Shown: positions 1 to 10,132, counted from the first letter of the stretch. The stretch is DNA of 64,000 bases from Acanthosepion lycidas (GCA_963932145.1 OZ010574.1:60624166-60688165), one strand, 5' to 3'. Translations and numbers: made by a program. The notes: a model not told the origin generated them from the sequence alone.

Positions 1-250
1 ATGAAGACTGAAGATTGTACCAATAATAATCGGAGCACTGGGCCTTGTGAGAAAAGCAATGGACAGTTTTACTAACAGTGTCCCAGGTAACATCAACATG
101 CAAGTTGCCCAGAAGACGCGCCCTACTAGGAACATTCCATCTACTAAGAAAAGAGCAATCAATTAAATGGCAATTCTCCTATAAGGCTTGAGGACCATTG
201 TTTGGACCCGGCTCTACAGGGTAGAAAGCAGGAAACATTACATACACAAA
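1..250 (+). mobile_element. LINE-F ORF2 C-terminus and 3' UTR (truncated at window edge)
   Basis: The frame beginning near position 17 reads VPIIIGALGLVRKAMDSF and continues to a stop at 164-166. This is the conserved end of a non-LTR retrotransposon ORF2 family in which a VIGALG motif is followed by a leucine/arginine-rich terminus. A short UTR follows and ends in an (AAT)n tract at about 252-270. A second copy at 47170 also ends in a trinucleotide tract, so I read the tract as the element's own 3' tail. The rest of the element lies outside the window. Family assignment rests on remembered motif similarity. Confidence 0.6.
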
Positions 251-251
251 T

Positions 252-270
252 GATAATAATAATAATAATG
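252..270. repeat. (AAT)n tail of LINE-F
   Basis: Short AAT microsatellite directly after the LINE-F 3' UTR, interpreted as its tail. Confidence 0.85.
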
Positions 271-493
271 TTGTAACCTAGGAGGGGTTACTGAATGAGG
301 AATAACCAAAACGGAGGTTGGAAATGAAATGTTAATCTTTATAACATCAACAAAATACAATACTCGCCAGCGGCGTGAAGCAGGTAAACCACCGCTAGTG
401 GTTGACTACTAAGACAGCATATCAAGCCGATTTACAATAGTGTCCAACATGTTTATGAGATTGGGACATACACATTAATGGCACGGTATATTA

Positions 494-517
494 CAAATAA
501 TAATAATAATAATAATG
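494..517. repeat. (AAT)n microsatellite
   Basis: Perfect AAT repeats. No element boundary is visible beside it. Confidence 0.9.
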
Positions 518-528
518 CAATATATATA

Positions 529-662
529 ACCGTTTATACGTTCTTTCTATAGATAGAAATATTTAAGTAAATGCTCTGTTTATAATAAACAGTATTAACG
601 ATATTTACCGATTTACCGATATTTATTGACATGCTTTTACCGATTTAGCCACAGAGGAGTGT
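529..662 (-). mobile_element. SINE-3 copy, internally deleted, inverted partner of 798-1001
   Basis: Read on the minus strand, 640-660 matches the tRNA-like 5' end of the plus copy (CTCTGTGGCTAAATCGGTAAA), and 529-610 matches its 3' body (the block around AAACAG..GTATAAAC). The anticodon-to-B-box part is missing. With 798-1001 it forms a large imperfect inverted repeat with a spacer of about 130 bp. Confidence 0.6.
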
Positions 663-797
663 TTCAGTTAGCAAGGTCGATTTTACTGTTTTTAAACTAC
701 AATTCTCCATGATTTTCTATCGTACATTCATATCTGCTCGATGCGTATCCAAATGTAAACAAATGACGTCACACACCTTACTTGCTAACCAAAACGC

Positions 798-1001
798 ACC
801 TCTGTGGCTAAATCGGTAAAGCACGTCAGGCAATATGATGGTTCCCTATAGGATACAGGTTCGATTCCTGTCAGAGGACGCATATTTTCTATGAAACTTT
901 CTCGGACATTCAGGCTGGTAAATGTTAGTACTGTTTATTACAAACAGAGCATTTATTTAAATATTTGTATCTATAAAAAGAACGTATAAACATAAAAAAA
1001 A
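798..1001 (+). mobile_element. SINE-3, tRNA-headed SINE
   Basis: Positions 798-878 fold as a tRNA: six acceptor pairs (CCTCTG at 799-804 with CAGAGG at 872-877), a D arm with an A-box-like TGGCTAAATCGG, a five-pair anticodon stem (CGTCA/TGATG), a long variable arm as in class II tRNAs, and a perfect five-pair T arm around GGTTCGATTCC (B box). A body follows that ends in an A-rich tail near 1000. Body and head recur at 529-662 and 54921-55105, so I call it a SINE rather than a tRNA gene. The anticodon loop lacks the usual U33, which argues against function. Confidence 0.7.
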
Positions 1002-1802
1002 GGTCTTAAAATAATTGTCGGACTTTGTCCATTTTATAATATATAAGTAACTGTATAGTTTTGTTTTCAGTTTTTTTTTCTCAATAGTATCGCTCACTTG
1101 GATCGCACCCGCCTTAGATAACATCATAAAATCACCTTCCTGACAAATCGATCATGATGAATTTTTTTCGTTTTCTACTGCTTATACAGGTTATTAAAGC
1201 CAGTTTTTACTTTATAGTCACGAGTACCGTATATACTTGTGTAACGCGCGATCTCTCGTATCGTGCGACCCCCAAATTTTCACTTACAAAAATGATTCTA
1301 TTATGTATCTCGTGTATCATGCGAGCTCCTTTTTTGAGAGACCAAATTACAATAGACTTACCTCTTTTCCTTTATCTCTTTATTCCATCTTCTAGTTAAA
1401 TAAGTTAAAAATGAAAAAGAGAATGATAAAAGTAACGCTATACTCGTTGCGTAAACGCGTACAGCCATAAGCAACCGAACGAGAAACAGCTAAACATCTT
1501 ATAAACGTAAACAATAGAAAAGATGCATATTCGCACTGCTTGTATTTTAATACGATGTTAATATGTTAATATTACAGGCATTATTATTGCATACAGTTAA
1601 GTAAAACATCAGTTTTATAAAAATCATGTTTATTTTAAATATAGCTATACTCTTTGATTACAGTAAATGGATATCTAGTTTGGTCAACAGCGTATCCATG
1701 GCCAGCAGTACATACGCTAATTTTATATCTGGTGTATGATACGACCAACTTAAGATTAGCTTCAAAATGATGTCTTTAAAAGTCGCATGGTATGCGTGTA
1801 GT
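1002..1802. other. Unassigned AT-rich DNA
   Basis: The only frames are short (at most about 80 codons), with no recognisable domain. I see no repeat boundary. Confidence 0.5.
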
Positions 1803-1965
1803 AAGTAAAATTTCGTTGTAAACAAAGAGTGCTTAACTACTACGACATATCCATCTTTCTCTATGACAGTGAAGACTGGACAATTCCCTCATTGAGGAAA
1901 ACCTGAGGCAATAAAGATCTGGACCAATAGAAGAATAATGAGAATATCCGTGTCATCATTGGATC
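1803..1965 (+). mobile_element. LINE-R (RTE-like) RT C-terminal fragment
   Basis: Frames around 1850-1935 read LYDSEDWTIPSLRKT, a decayed form of the LYGSECWTISSQMKK block found in better copies at 56590 and 53300. The upstream DNA also matches the LINE-R copy near 8380. There are stops and frameshifts. Confidence 0.6.
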
Positions 1966-2283
1966 CCAACGCTATTGTAAAGATGGAATTAACAAATTTC
2001 TTTTTCTTACTCGTATTTCTTAAAGAAGAAGGACAAATTGCAGCTTGGATTCTCATTTTCATCGGAAGGAAGGACGCCGAGAGAACGCATGTCGCCCGTT
2101 GGCTTAATCTCTCTTCGCGTGTGGTCTTAGCCTGTCTCTCGAACCAGGGTCTGGGAAGCGTATTGACGCTTCAAAATTCTTGATGACCTTTCTTGAATTC
2201 TGTTATGAGGTCTTACCCATAATAATAATAATGGACTATTCCATACTTAATAAATACTGCGCCTCAGGAGTAGGCAAGGGAAG

Positions 2284-2375
2284 GAGTCAGTCGTTCATGT
2301 CGAGTCAGTCGTTCATGTCGAGTCAGTCGTTCATGTCGAGTCAGTAGTTCAAGTCGAGTCAAGAGTCGAGTCAGA
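2284..2375. repeat. 18-bp tandem repeat
   Basis: About five head-to-tail copies of cagtcgttcatgtcgagt, the last two degenerate. No coding or structural role is visible. Confidence 0.85.
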
Positions 2376-2875
2376 GGCAGTCCGAAACAGAGTCGCGTTC
2401 AGACAATTACTGCAAGACATAGGAATAGTGATACTGGTCGAGACTACATTGTTCTCTCTACTAAACCTGATTGTTCATACTAACACTTCTACTTCTCTGT
2501 ATATATTCCTGTTTGTAATATATCTGTGTTATTCCATACTTGTGTTTGCGTTCTTCTTTATTGCTTCTACCTTGGACTATCACCTTGGTACAAGGAACCG
2601 GACCATAACAAATTCGCACCGTTTTGCACTTATATCCAAAACCCAGACAAAAGCAATCCATCACTGTCTGAATGCTACACTCACGAGGCAGTCCGGCCAA
2701 TCGCTGACCACTCTGGCCTTCGCATTTTCTAACAATCTGAACAGCGAGGAAGTCTTAAGGAATATGACAACGAAAAGTACACCCTTTTGCTTAGGGTTAG
2801 AAAGTGACAATTGAAATTTCTGGACACAGGACACATTTAAAGGCCAGTGGGGAAACGGCGAGTAATTTATCTAGT
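2376..2875. other. Unassigned; open frames without recognisable domain
   Basis: A 128-codon plus-strand frame (2428-2814) overlaps other frames of similar length and shows no domain or compositional sign of coding. Retrotransposon non-coding sequence is possible, but I cannot place its ends. Confidence 0.4.
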
Positions 2876-2876
2876 G

Positions 2877-3150
2877 AGCTTGTGTAAATAGATGACAGAA
2901 CAGGGATTAGAAGATATAGCGAAAAGACAAAAATTTACTAAGAACTGCAAAGGATAGGAAATTGTAGAGAGCCATGATCGTTCACGTCCTGAATGGACGG
3001 TAGACAAAAAAGAAGTAAAGTCACTTTAGATGAAGCCCAAAATGCCTGACGAATAGCAGGGCGAGTAAGGAGGTAAACATCCAACTACAAATGATACGAA
3101 GTTGTGGAGAGCCATGATCGTTCAAGTCCTGAAGGGACAGGACACGTAAA
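2877..3150 (+). mobile_element. LINE-R 3' end, two partial copies
   Basis: Positions 2877-3005 match the extreme LINE-R 3' end (block agagccatgatcgttcacgt followed by a cctgaaggga-like string). The same terminal block recurs at about 3095-3145. The second may be a partial duplication or an independent 5'-truncated insertion. Confidence 0.65.
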
Positions 3151-3175
3151 AGATAAATATTTCTTTATAACTATA

Positions 3176-4047
3176 CAGTTGTCCCTCGTTTATCGCGGTT
3201 AATCAGTTCCTGACCTTACCGCGATAAGTGAATTTCCGCGAAGTACGATTCTTTATTTATAAATCGAATATTTTCGTAGTTAGAGCATAGAAAACCTGTT
3301 TACGACCTTCTAAATACGGTTGTTTGACATTATATGAATTCTTTAGACATGAAATAACGCCCCTGTAGTCACCTTTACACTTATATTACTCAATATATTA
3401 GACAAAATAAGAGAAAATAAGACATATTAGACGTTACAAATATTATGTTATTGTACATTAAAATCACGTACTAAGTTCTTATGTGTACATTGCTTCATCC
3501 TCGAACAAGTTGCATTAGTTTTTTTTAGGTTAGTGTGAACTTAGGAAAATAATGCAACTTGTTCGATGATAAAGCGATGAAGAGATGTACTGCACAAGAA
3601 AGGTTACTGCTCCTTTTGCATAAACCTTCTTGGAAGGACTAATAAGCATAATTCAATGTTTTCTTTTCAGTACATCCTTGAAATCAATTATCTTATTTGC
3701 ATAAATATTTTTGCATGTAGTTTTGTCTTTGTTGCCAAAAATAAAATTTGTCTTTATTTTAATCGAATACTATTGCCTTGTTGTCTTGTACTTGGTTTAT
3801 TGTCAATTTACTATCTTCTGAATAATTTTGTTTGCGGACTACTCTGTGCCAATACGCAGCCAAACGCATCAACAAAAAGTGACCCACAGCACACCCGCAA
3901 CAATAGTAGACCGTAGTCAACCGCGAAGCAACGAGGAACCGCGATGATTTTTTTGATGAAAAGATCTGAAAAAAAAAAAAACAAAAAAAAAAAACGCGAT
4001 AGAGTGAACCCGAGAAAGTTGAAGCACGAAGTGGCGAGGGGCGACTG
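3176..4047. mobile_element. Non-autonomous pogo/Tigger-like DNA transposon
   Basis: The left end begins CAGTTGTCCCTCGTTTATCG and the right end, read inward, begins CAGTCGCCCCTCGCC. Both are flanked by TA (3174-3175 and 4048-4049), the target duplication of Tc1/mariner/pogo elements. CAGT..CCCTCG termini with adjacent CGCG-rich sequence are characteristic of Tigger/pogo relatives. The 872-bp interior has no transposase frame but holds an inverted repeat (cgaacaagttgcatta at about 3503 and its complement near 3550). Superfamily assignment is from terminal motifs only. Confidence 0.6.
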
Positions 4048-4261
4048 TATAGCATTTAATATATATAGTCGATTTATAGGCGCGCACTTATTATAGTTTT
4101 ATTTTCAGTAAGCAAATAAAACTACTTGTAATACACACAAAGACTATGAGTAAAACCAAAAATTCCTTTCAGTTATTTGACAGAGATATTCAGAAAGATA
4201 CTTGACGAATCATGAACATTTGACTTATTCCTTGTTAAATAATAAGGTCAAATATTTGTCG

Positions 4262-4720
4262 GGTGATCACAGGGCCGGTGCAAAGGTCTCCGGTTTCCTC
4301 AATCTGTGATACCCCCCACTCTACTACATTTCAATTTTCATAAGATAGTATTTCGATAAAATACAAATTTTATTGTAATCTAATTATTTACAATAAAGCA
4401 TCATATGCAATATAGGTGAACAATTCAACTAGAAACACTAAAAATGAATACAATGTATCTAAATACAAATTAGAGACATGCTATAATAGGTCATTCCATC
4501 TTATATAAATCAACAATGTTTTGCGGCAATTTTTAACATTAACTTGAGATTTTTCTTGTTAAAAATTTAATAATTCTAACATATTCAACATTATGGATAA
4601 AAAATAGTAAATTTTATAGTCTTCTTTTTTTATGAGACTTGACATGATCAAAAAACATTCACGGATTTGGACGAAAAAAAAAAAATTAGAATGACGTCAA
4701 ATTCCACGAAATGTTTTCGT
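4262..4720. repeat. Dispersed repeat R1, copy 1 (unoccupied)
   Basis: Nearly collinear with 32885-33125 plus 33825-34060. Shared blocks include catatgcaatataggtgaa, tctaaatacaaattagagac and ttttgcggcaattt. No coding content is seen. It matters because it preserves the empty target site of the Helitron inserted in copy 2, between 4498 and 4499. Confidence 0.8.
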
Positions 4721-5349
4721 CTTTTAATATTCAGTTGTACTTTAATTTACAACGTATAAATATAAATAGAAAAAAAAGCAAATGTCGATAAGATAACGAG
4801 GGTCACAAAGCACTACCCGGGTCCCCAATCGAGCTTGCTCTCCATTTATTGAATTCGCGTATAGTAGGCACCGACTGTGGGTGATCAAACACCCCTTAGT
4901 ACGAAAGGAGGGTTAATGATATTTAAAGTAGAAAAGCAGTTGTTCTACTTTGCTTAAAATTTAGACCTCTTTTTGATTAATTCCACATCAAAACCGGGTG
5001 TGAATGCTATGGAAGTCGTTCTCTGCATATGGTCTGCGAGCATCACAAAATTTCCCCCAGAAATATAATATAAAATTCAAAAGTCTGAGCCAATTTCACT
5101 TAAAATCTCACTTAAAAAATCTCCTGAGCCGACCAAGTATAGAAACGAATACAATACAATACGAATACAATATGGGAACCAGTAATAAGGAGTGCCAGAG
5201 AAAAGTGATAATAACAACGAAAATTGCAATATGAGCTCTGGTAAAAAATCATGCAATGATAACAGCAAAAAATCCAATATGAGCACCGGTAAAAATGTTT
5301 GCTGAAGACATTAAGTTTATAACTCCCAGAAATTCATACACAGATGTCC
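4721..5349. other. Unassigned AT-rich DNA
   Basis: Short overlapping frames only. A string at about 4890-4912 (cttagtacgaaagga) resembles a conserved 16S rRNA motif, but nothing around it supports rRNA. Confidence 0.4.
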
Positions 5350-5351
5350 TT

Positions 5352-5445
5352 AAGGACACATGGCACAGTGGATAAAGGCGTAGATCCAGTGACAGGACCC
5401 AAAGAGTTGTGAGTTCAATACCTGGTTAAGGCAGTGGAGAACTTG
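5352..5445 (+). mobile_element. tRNA-derived SINE fragment
   Basis: Contains an A-box-like ggcacagtggataaaggc and a B-box-like gtgagttcaatacctgg with tRNA-like spacing. A related B-box block lies in the opposite direction at about 6072-6110. Ends are not defined. Confidence 0.5.
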
Positions 5446-5504
5446 GAGAGGTGAATTACTTGGAGAGGTGAATTAACAGGAGATTACTGATAACTGACAT
5501 CCAT

Positions 5505-5600
5505 TAGACATGGCACGTGGAACTAGAGAGTAAAATAAAGGGTTCAGTTCGACATTCCAACCACCTGAAGAAGGCTAGAACGTATAATAGTCCGAATAAT
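5505..5600 (+). mobile_element. Penelope-like 3' region with degenerate hammerhead-like motif, copy P1
   Basis: Shares with P2-P4 an 'aaataaagg.ttcagttcga' lead, then CTGAAGA at 5565, a short hairpin-like segment (GGCTAG..AGTCC) and GAA. The layout matches the hammerhead core CUGAUGA - stem II - GAAA with substitutions. It sits against the Penelope-like RT remnant on the opposite strand. Confidence 0.45.
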
Positions 5601-5945
5601 GTATGTTTGATTCTATTCCGAAGTATGTTGCTTGTATACAGAAAGTCAGGTTATCTATTTGTATACTATTATGTTCTCCTAGAACCGAGGCCAATCTCTC
5701 CCTGATTACCGATAGTAACTCCTCTGTGGAAACCTTGGTATACAAACTAACGTCCAGGCTCACAATCTGGTTGGACTGAATAGGAGCATTTTTTATTATT
5801 TCCACGAAGTAGGTAGAGTTTCGGACATATGATGGTCACTTTCTTATTAATGGGACAATTATATCCAGAGGAAGTGACTCAGAGAGTGGCAGCTAACAAT
5901 TAACAATTAACCTGAGAGGAATACCGTCTTTATGAATTTTGGGGG
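5600..5945 (-). pseudogene. Penelope-like element reverse transcriptase remnant
   Basis: The minus strand, over two frames, reads PPKIHKDGIPLR near 5940, then RNSTYFVEIIKNAPIQSNQI, VSLDVSLYTKVSTEELLSVI and TFCIQATYFGIESN down to about 5605. These are conserved blocks of Penelope-like (PLE) reverse transcriptases: the PKIHK.G.PLRPI motif, then the SLDVVSLYTKVP block that holds the first catalytic aspartate, then the TYF segment. One frameshift and several stops lie between 5830 and 5930. The later catalytic motif and the GIY-YIG endonuclease are absent, so this is a short inactive piece. Confidence 0.75.
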
Positions 5946-6069
5946 AGACCGTATATGTGAGTTAGCTAACTGTAACTTTGTGACGACTGCCTGTAAATCT
6001 TAGGTAGGAAGTGGTTCTTGTTCATGATTAGGTTCTGCGATAGTTTTCAACAACACTCTAAGTTTTTGT

Positions 6070-6112
6070 TCTCTCTGCCAGGGATTGAACTCACAATTCC
6101 TGGTCACAGAGA
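6070..6112 (-). mobile_element. tRNA-derived SINE fragment (B-box part)
   Basis: On the minus strand ttgtgagttcaatccctggc matches the B-box region of the copy at 5352-5445. Only this part is recognisable. Confidence 0.45.
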
Positions 6113-6159
6113 AAGCAGAAAACTGAAGAGTTGAATTATCAATAGGAATGAACTAAAAT

Positions 6160-6345
6160 GAGATATCCAAAAACATGGCAAGTGGAATTAAAACAATCTA
6201 CCCTCGTGGACTAAATAAAGGGACCGGTTCGAAATTCTAACAAATATCTCCTGAAGAAGGCCGGAGCATACAACGGCCAAAACGTCGTGAATGTGACACT
6301 AAAGATGAGAACTACAGCCCGAACAATGTAAATGGTGTAAATAAT
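6160..6345 (+). mobile_element. Penelope-like 3' region with hammerhead-like motif, copy P2
   Basis: The clearest copy: CTGAAGA at 6251-6257, then GGCC (6259-6262) able to pair with GGCC (6275-6278), then AAAACGTCGTG. A hammerhead needs CUGAUGA - stem II - GAAA, so the spacing is right with one change in each core box. The trailing block (aaagatgagaactacagccc ... gtgtaaataatt) is shared with P3 and P4. Confidence 0.5.
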
Positions 6346-6754
6346 TATAATACCAGAAATATAGATAGAGATCATAAAGTCAGTTTATGAACCAGTAACA
6401 AACTTTTACTAAATAATTTTGCTAAGGTTTTGAATATATACTATGCAGGTGGGCGATGGAAATTTTTTCCAAATGAAATTGGGCGATGACTCAAAATAGT
6501 TAGTTTGGGAATCCCTGGCTTACATTGATTTAAGATAAGATTGAGCAGTTGAAAAAATACATACGCTTCGTGACATCGATAACACTGACTCATCAACTAT
6601 TAATTGCATAGCGAAAAAGAAACAAAGAACATATATATTGAAGAAAGAAATCGCAGTTTTTCAAATAGGCTGATCAAAAAAAAATTTATAGTAGACGGTA
6701 AGTTTAATCGAGGAAACCATCAAAATGTATCTTCTTTTATAAGCGATGTTCATC

Positions 6755-7145
6755 CAGAATGTGGACGATCATGGTTCTCCACAATTTCCTCTCTTTTTTT
6801 CTCTAAGTAATATTTGCCCGCTTATTATCCATCTTTGCCTCTGTTCTGTCATCCATTCTTTTATTTGTGTGTCCTTTTAGGATCTGGACGTTCACGGATC
6901 TCCATAACTTTCTATCTTTTGTAAAATTTGACCCTTTGCTATCCATTTCTGCTCCTTTACTGCTGATAAATCGCTATGTATATTACTCGCTGTTCCCCCG
7001 TCTTAACATTTCCTGTGAGCGTCAAAATCTCCGGGCCATCTTTTCTCATTATGTGACCCACTTTCTGGATTGTTAGCAGCAGTTTCCTTGTATTTCTTGT
7101 TCTCCCTAAACTTTCTTTATCTATAATACAAGCAGTGGGCCACAA
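6755..7145 (-). mobile_element. LINE-R 3' end, two overlapping partial copies
   Basis: On the minus strand 6950-7145 reads LLLTIQKVGHIMRKDGPEILTLTGNVKTGEQRVIYIAIYQQ, the GHIMRK..L..LTLTG..EGKR..RITYL block of the LINE-R C-terminus. The terminal block that matches gatcatggctctccacaact occurs twice, near 6768 and near 6890, showing a partial repeat of the 3' end. Confidence 0.7.
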
Positions 7146-7197
7146 AATAAAATTGCGGCGGAAGGTAGGCTAATTGAAATGACACAAGTCCGGGTTA

Positions 7198-7465
7198 TCA
7201 GGAATCATTATTAGCGGCCACAATCTTAACAACATAAGATGATACAGTGTTGAGAGAAGACATAGAAACGAAACTACTAGAACTCTTACAGAAGGTGGTA
7301 AAGGAAAGAAAGAAGAAAGGACTAAGCATAAATTGTAAGAAGACAGAATATATGGTTGTTAGAAAAAGAAAGAGCCGAACATGCAAACTAGAAATTAGAG
7401 ACACCAGAATTAAACAAGTGCAAAAATTTAAATATCTAGGAAGTTTTTTTTTTAAGAGAAGATAG
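7198..7465 (+). mobile_element. LINE-R RT fragment (thumb-proximal)
   Basis: Reads SGHNLNNIR, then in a shifted frame LREDIETKLLELLQKVVKER, KKKGLSINCKKTEYMVV and IRDTRIKQVQKFKYLGS. This matches the segment just after the catalytic Y-D-D box in LINE-R. The catalytic box itself is lost at a frameshift near 7240. The KKKGLSIN..KTE..VV and IKQV..FKYLGS blocks are typical of RTE/Jockey-type RTs. Confidence 0.75.
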
Positions 7466-7514
7466 AAAATACGACACCGAAATTTGAAATCGCATTGGGA
7501 TAGCAAGGCTCAAT

Positions 7515-8345
7515 AGAAACTGTCTCAGGCGAATCAATAAAAGCTGTCGAATCTTTTATATACATAGGAAGCGAGATAAATTCTACCGAAAAGGATGTGA
7601 AAATTCGCATAACTAAAAGCCTGGCCCAATTTGAATGAAATGAATGTCATCTGGAAATCTGATCTACCAGACAACCTCAAGTAGAGATTCTTCCAAGCCA
7701 CTTTAAAGACGGTGTTAATGTAAGGTGTCACTGCCAGGACATTAACAAAAACCCTACAGTCTAAGCTTGATGGAACCTCGATGGTGAATCGATAAAATCT
7801 GTCGAATCCTTTACATACCTCGGAATAAATTCTTCTGAAAAGGATGTGAAAATCAACATAGCTAAAGCCTGGGTAGTCTTGAATAAAATGAATATCATCT
7901 GGAAATCTGATCTACCAGACAACCTCAAAGAGAGACTCTTTCGAGCTACTGTAGAAACGGTGTTAATGTATGGTGCTACTGCTTGGATATTAACTAAAAA
8001 TCTACTGTCTAAGCTTGATGGGACCTACACTCGGATGCTGAGAACTAGACTTAACATCTCCTGGAGACAACCAACTAAGTCACCTATGGACCCATCACTA
8101 ATATTTCTACAATCTTACGCGAACGCAGAGTGCGCTTTGCAGGACACAGTTGCCGAGCGAAACAAGAACTCGTGAGTGATCTACTGTTCTGGACACTTAG
8201 CCATGGAGCAAGACGAGTTGGTCGTTCAGCAATATTGACCAGCTATACTGTGACACAGAATACCACCCTAATGATTTTCCGACCTTGATTGCAGAATCAT
8301 GATGGTTGGCGTGATAGACTCATGAATGTCCGAGCTAACTCCACA
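7515..8345 (+). mobile_element. LINE-E RT C-terminal fragment with internal duplication
   Basis: The better copy (about 7786-8345) reads INSSEKDVKINIAKAWVVLN, LKERLFRATVETVLMYGATAW and LDGTYTRMLRTRLNISW, then, frameshifted, a segment ending GWRDRLMNVRAN. This LDGTYTRMLR family is a common non-LTR ORF2 C-terminus distinct from LINE-R. An older or more degraded copy of the first 260 bp lies directly upstream (7525-7785), in the same orientation, offset by about 263 bp. Confidence 0.75.
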
Positions 8346-8374
8346 GAATAAAAAAAAATGTTAATTATTAAGAA

Positions 8375-8830
8375 ACAGGTAAATGTCATTGTAAACAAAG
8401 AAAATAGTGCTGAACTACTTATGTAATATCGGTTCTCCTATATGACAGTGAATGCTGGAGAATATCATCAGAGAACTGGGGCAATAGAAATGTGGTTCTA
8501 CAGAAGGATACTGAGAATACCAGGGACTGAACACGTGACCATTGGCGAAGTTTTATAGAAAATGAAACAAAAGATCACCTATACGCAGCATCGGAAAGCG
8601 ATAGTTGAAATTTATAGGGTACATAATGAGAAAAAAGGCTTGGAGTATTCGACACTCACAGGACATTTAAGGCAAGAGGGACAGCGACAAGTAGTGCATA
8701 ACCTACCTAACGAGTTTGAGCAAATGGTTGGCAAAACAGGGAGATAGAGAAAAGACAAACTTTACCAAGAAATACAAAGTACAGAAAGTTGTGGAGAGCC
8801 ATAATCGCCCATGTACTGAAGGGACACAGC
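8375..8830 (+). mobile_element. LINE-R C-terminal fragment
   Basis: Across frames it reads LLYDSECWRI, EMWFYRRILRIPGTEHVTIG, then GLEYSTLTGHLRQEGQRQVV and a terminal block agagccataatcgcccatgt. The order matches LINE-R. Stops and small indels are frequent. Confidence 0.7.
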
Positions 8831-9003
8831 ATATTACAGGTAGCATCTCCCCTTTGCAAAACAGAGAGTACCACACCCTTTCAGTATATACAACGCCTTC
8901 TCCTTGCACTACAGTCAGCACCTTCTATTTGCACTACAGAGAGTACCTTCCTCTTGCCCGTAAAGACAGTACCCCCTTGCACTATGAACAGCACCTCAGC
9001 TAA
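8831..9003. repeat. Degenerate ~27-bp minisatellite
   Basis: Repeated variants of ccttgcactacagagagtacc follow the LINE-R 3' end. Six or so divergent copies. Confidence 0.6.
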
Positions 9004-9567
9004 AACTGTTTGTTATGGTGGATGGGCTATTGGTGTGTTTCCTAGCAACATTAATATTGATTGTTGGAACCTTGGTTAGGAGATCGCATGTTGGTTTTCC
9101 AAGGTAGACAATCCTCCTCACTTGGAGGATTGGCGCAACACTATCTTCCTCTTCCGTATTTTAATCTGTGCCGCACTAAACTCAGTTTTGACAAATCATC
9201 TAGAATCTATTAAATTTTGGAAATCTGAGTGCAAAAAAATCAATTGTGTATTTCTCCAAATAGGTATTGAGGTCAGGTACATGGATTTAGTTTAGTTGCG
9301 TAAGAAAATGAATTTAGTAGAATTCATTTTTCAAGGTGTCAGGTGTTTTGCGGCGAGCGTAGGAAGCTTAGCATTCGATGGCTAGAATAAACAGATGCAA
9401 ACCCAAACTGAAACATTACAGCGGAAATCTACAATAAATGAATAAATAAATATAACGGAACGAAAATATTATAGGTTTTATTGTTTTTTTTCTTTTGTTT
9501 TTTTTTTTTTTTTTCATAAAAGAAATGTCGATAATCCTGTTTTGGAAATCAATAATAAGTTCTTTAA
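9004..9567. other. Unassigned DNA
   Basis: No long frame. A short hairpin (aatcctcctcacttggaggatt) lies near 9110. Confidence 0.4.
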
Positions 9568-9569
9568 AA

Positions 9570-9630
<61 letters not shown>

Positions 9631-9673
9631 GAAGAAGAAGAAGAAGAAGAAGAAGAACAACAACAACAACAAC
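9568..9673. repeat. Compound (AAT)n-(AAG)n-(AAC)n microsatellite
   Basis: Three adjoining trinucleotide tracts that differ only in the third base, suggesting stepwise change of one original tract. Confidence 0.95.
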
Positions 9674-9929
9674 TATTTTTAACCCGTGAAAATTTCACGG
9701 TTTTCCTGTTTGAATTGTCTGATGAATCAATTTTTAAGTTAATGATTGAATAATCTCCTTGCGTGTTCTACGACAATAAAACATCCGTAGCAAAATATCT
9801 TCGTGAAACATTGCAATAACAATCATAAATATGAAATCTAGTAGTTATTTTAAGAAGTAAGGGGGTACAAAGAAAATGATTTGAGATTGACAATTTTTTC
9901 CATTTCACTGAAACAGACGTCAAACACTG

Positions 9930-9985
9930 CTTTCTTTTTTCTTTCTTTTTACTTTTTCTTTCTTTCTTTCTTTCTTTCTTTCTTT
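9930..9985. repeat. (CTTT)n tract
   Basis: Imperfect pyrimidine tetranucleotide run. Confidence 0.85.
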
Positions 9986-9991
9986 TTCTCA

Positions 9992-10073
9992 ATATTTTAG
10001 TAAATATATCTTTTAAAATGAGATGTCAGTGTTATTTTCATTTTTGCTTAATTTAGACGACAAATTATCTATC

Positions 10074-10078
<5 letters not shown>
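9992..10078 (-). mobile_element. Isolated terminal segment of the mariner-like element at 26837
   Basis: On the minus strand this matches the first ~85 bp of the element at 26837-27726 (block ataacactgacatctcattt and the following aaaagatatatttac). No transposase or second terminus is visible. It directly abuts the (TA)n tract that starts near 10078, so its outer tip may be masked. Confidence 0.7.

Positions 10079-10132
<54 letters not shown>

Noticed and set aside
798-878. A functional class II tRNA gene
   Set aside because: It folds well, but the anticodon loop lacks U33 and the sequence continues into a body repeated at two other loci, so it is the head of a SINE.
2428-2814. 128-codon plus-strand frame as a possible small gene
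   Set aside because: No domain, no clear coding bias, and overlapping frames of similar length on both strands. Left unassigned.
4885-4915. 16S rRNA-like motif (cttagtacgaaagga), possibly a nuclear mitochondrial insert
   Set aside because: Only about 15 bases match and the surrounding sequence shows no rRNA structure. Most likely chance.
9568-9673. Trinucleotide tract coding for poly-Asn, poly-Lys or poly-Gln in an exon
   Set aside because: No open frame extends to either side with coding character; it is a plain compound microsatellite.
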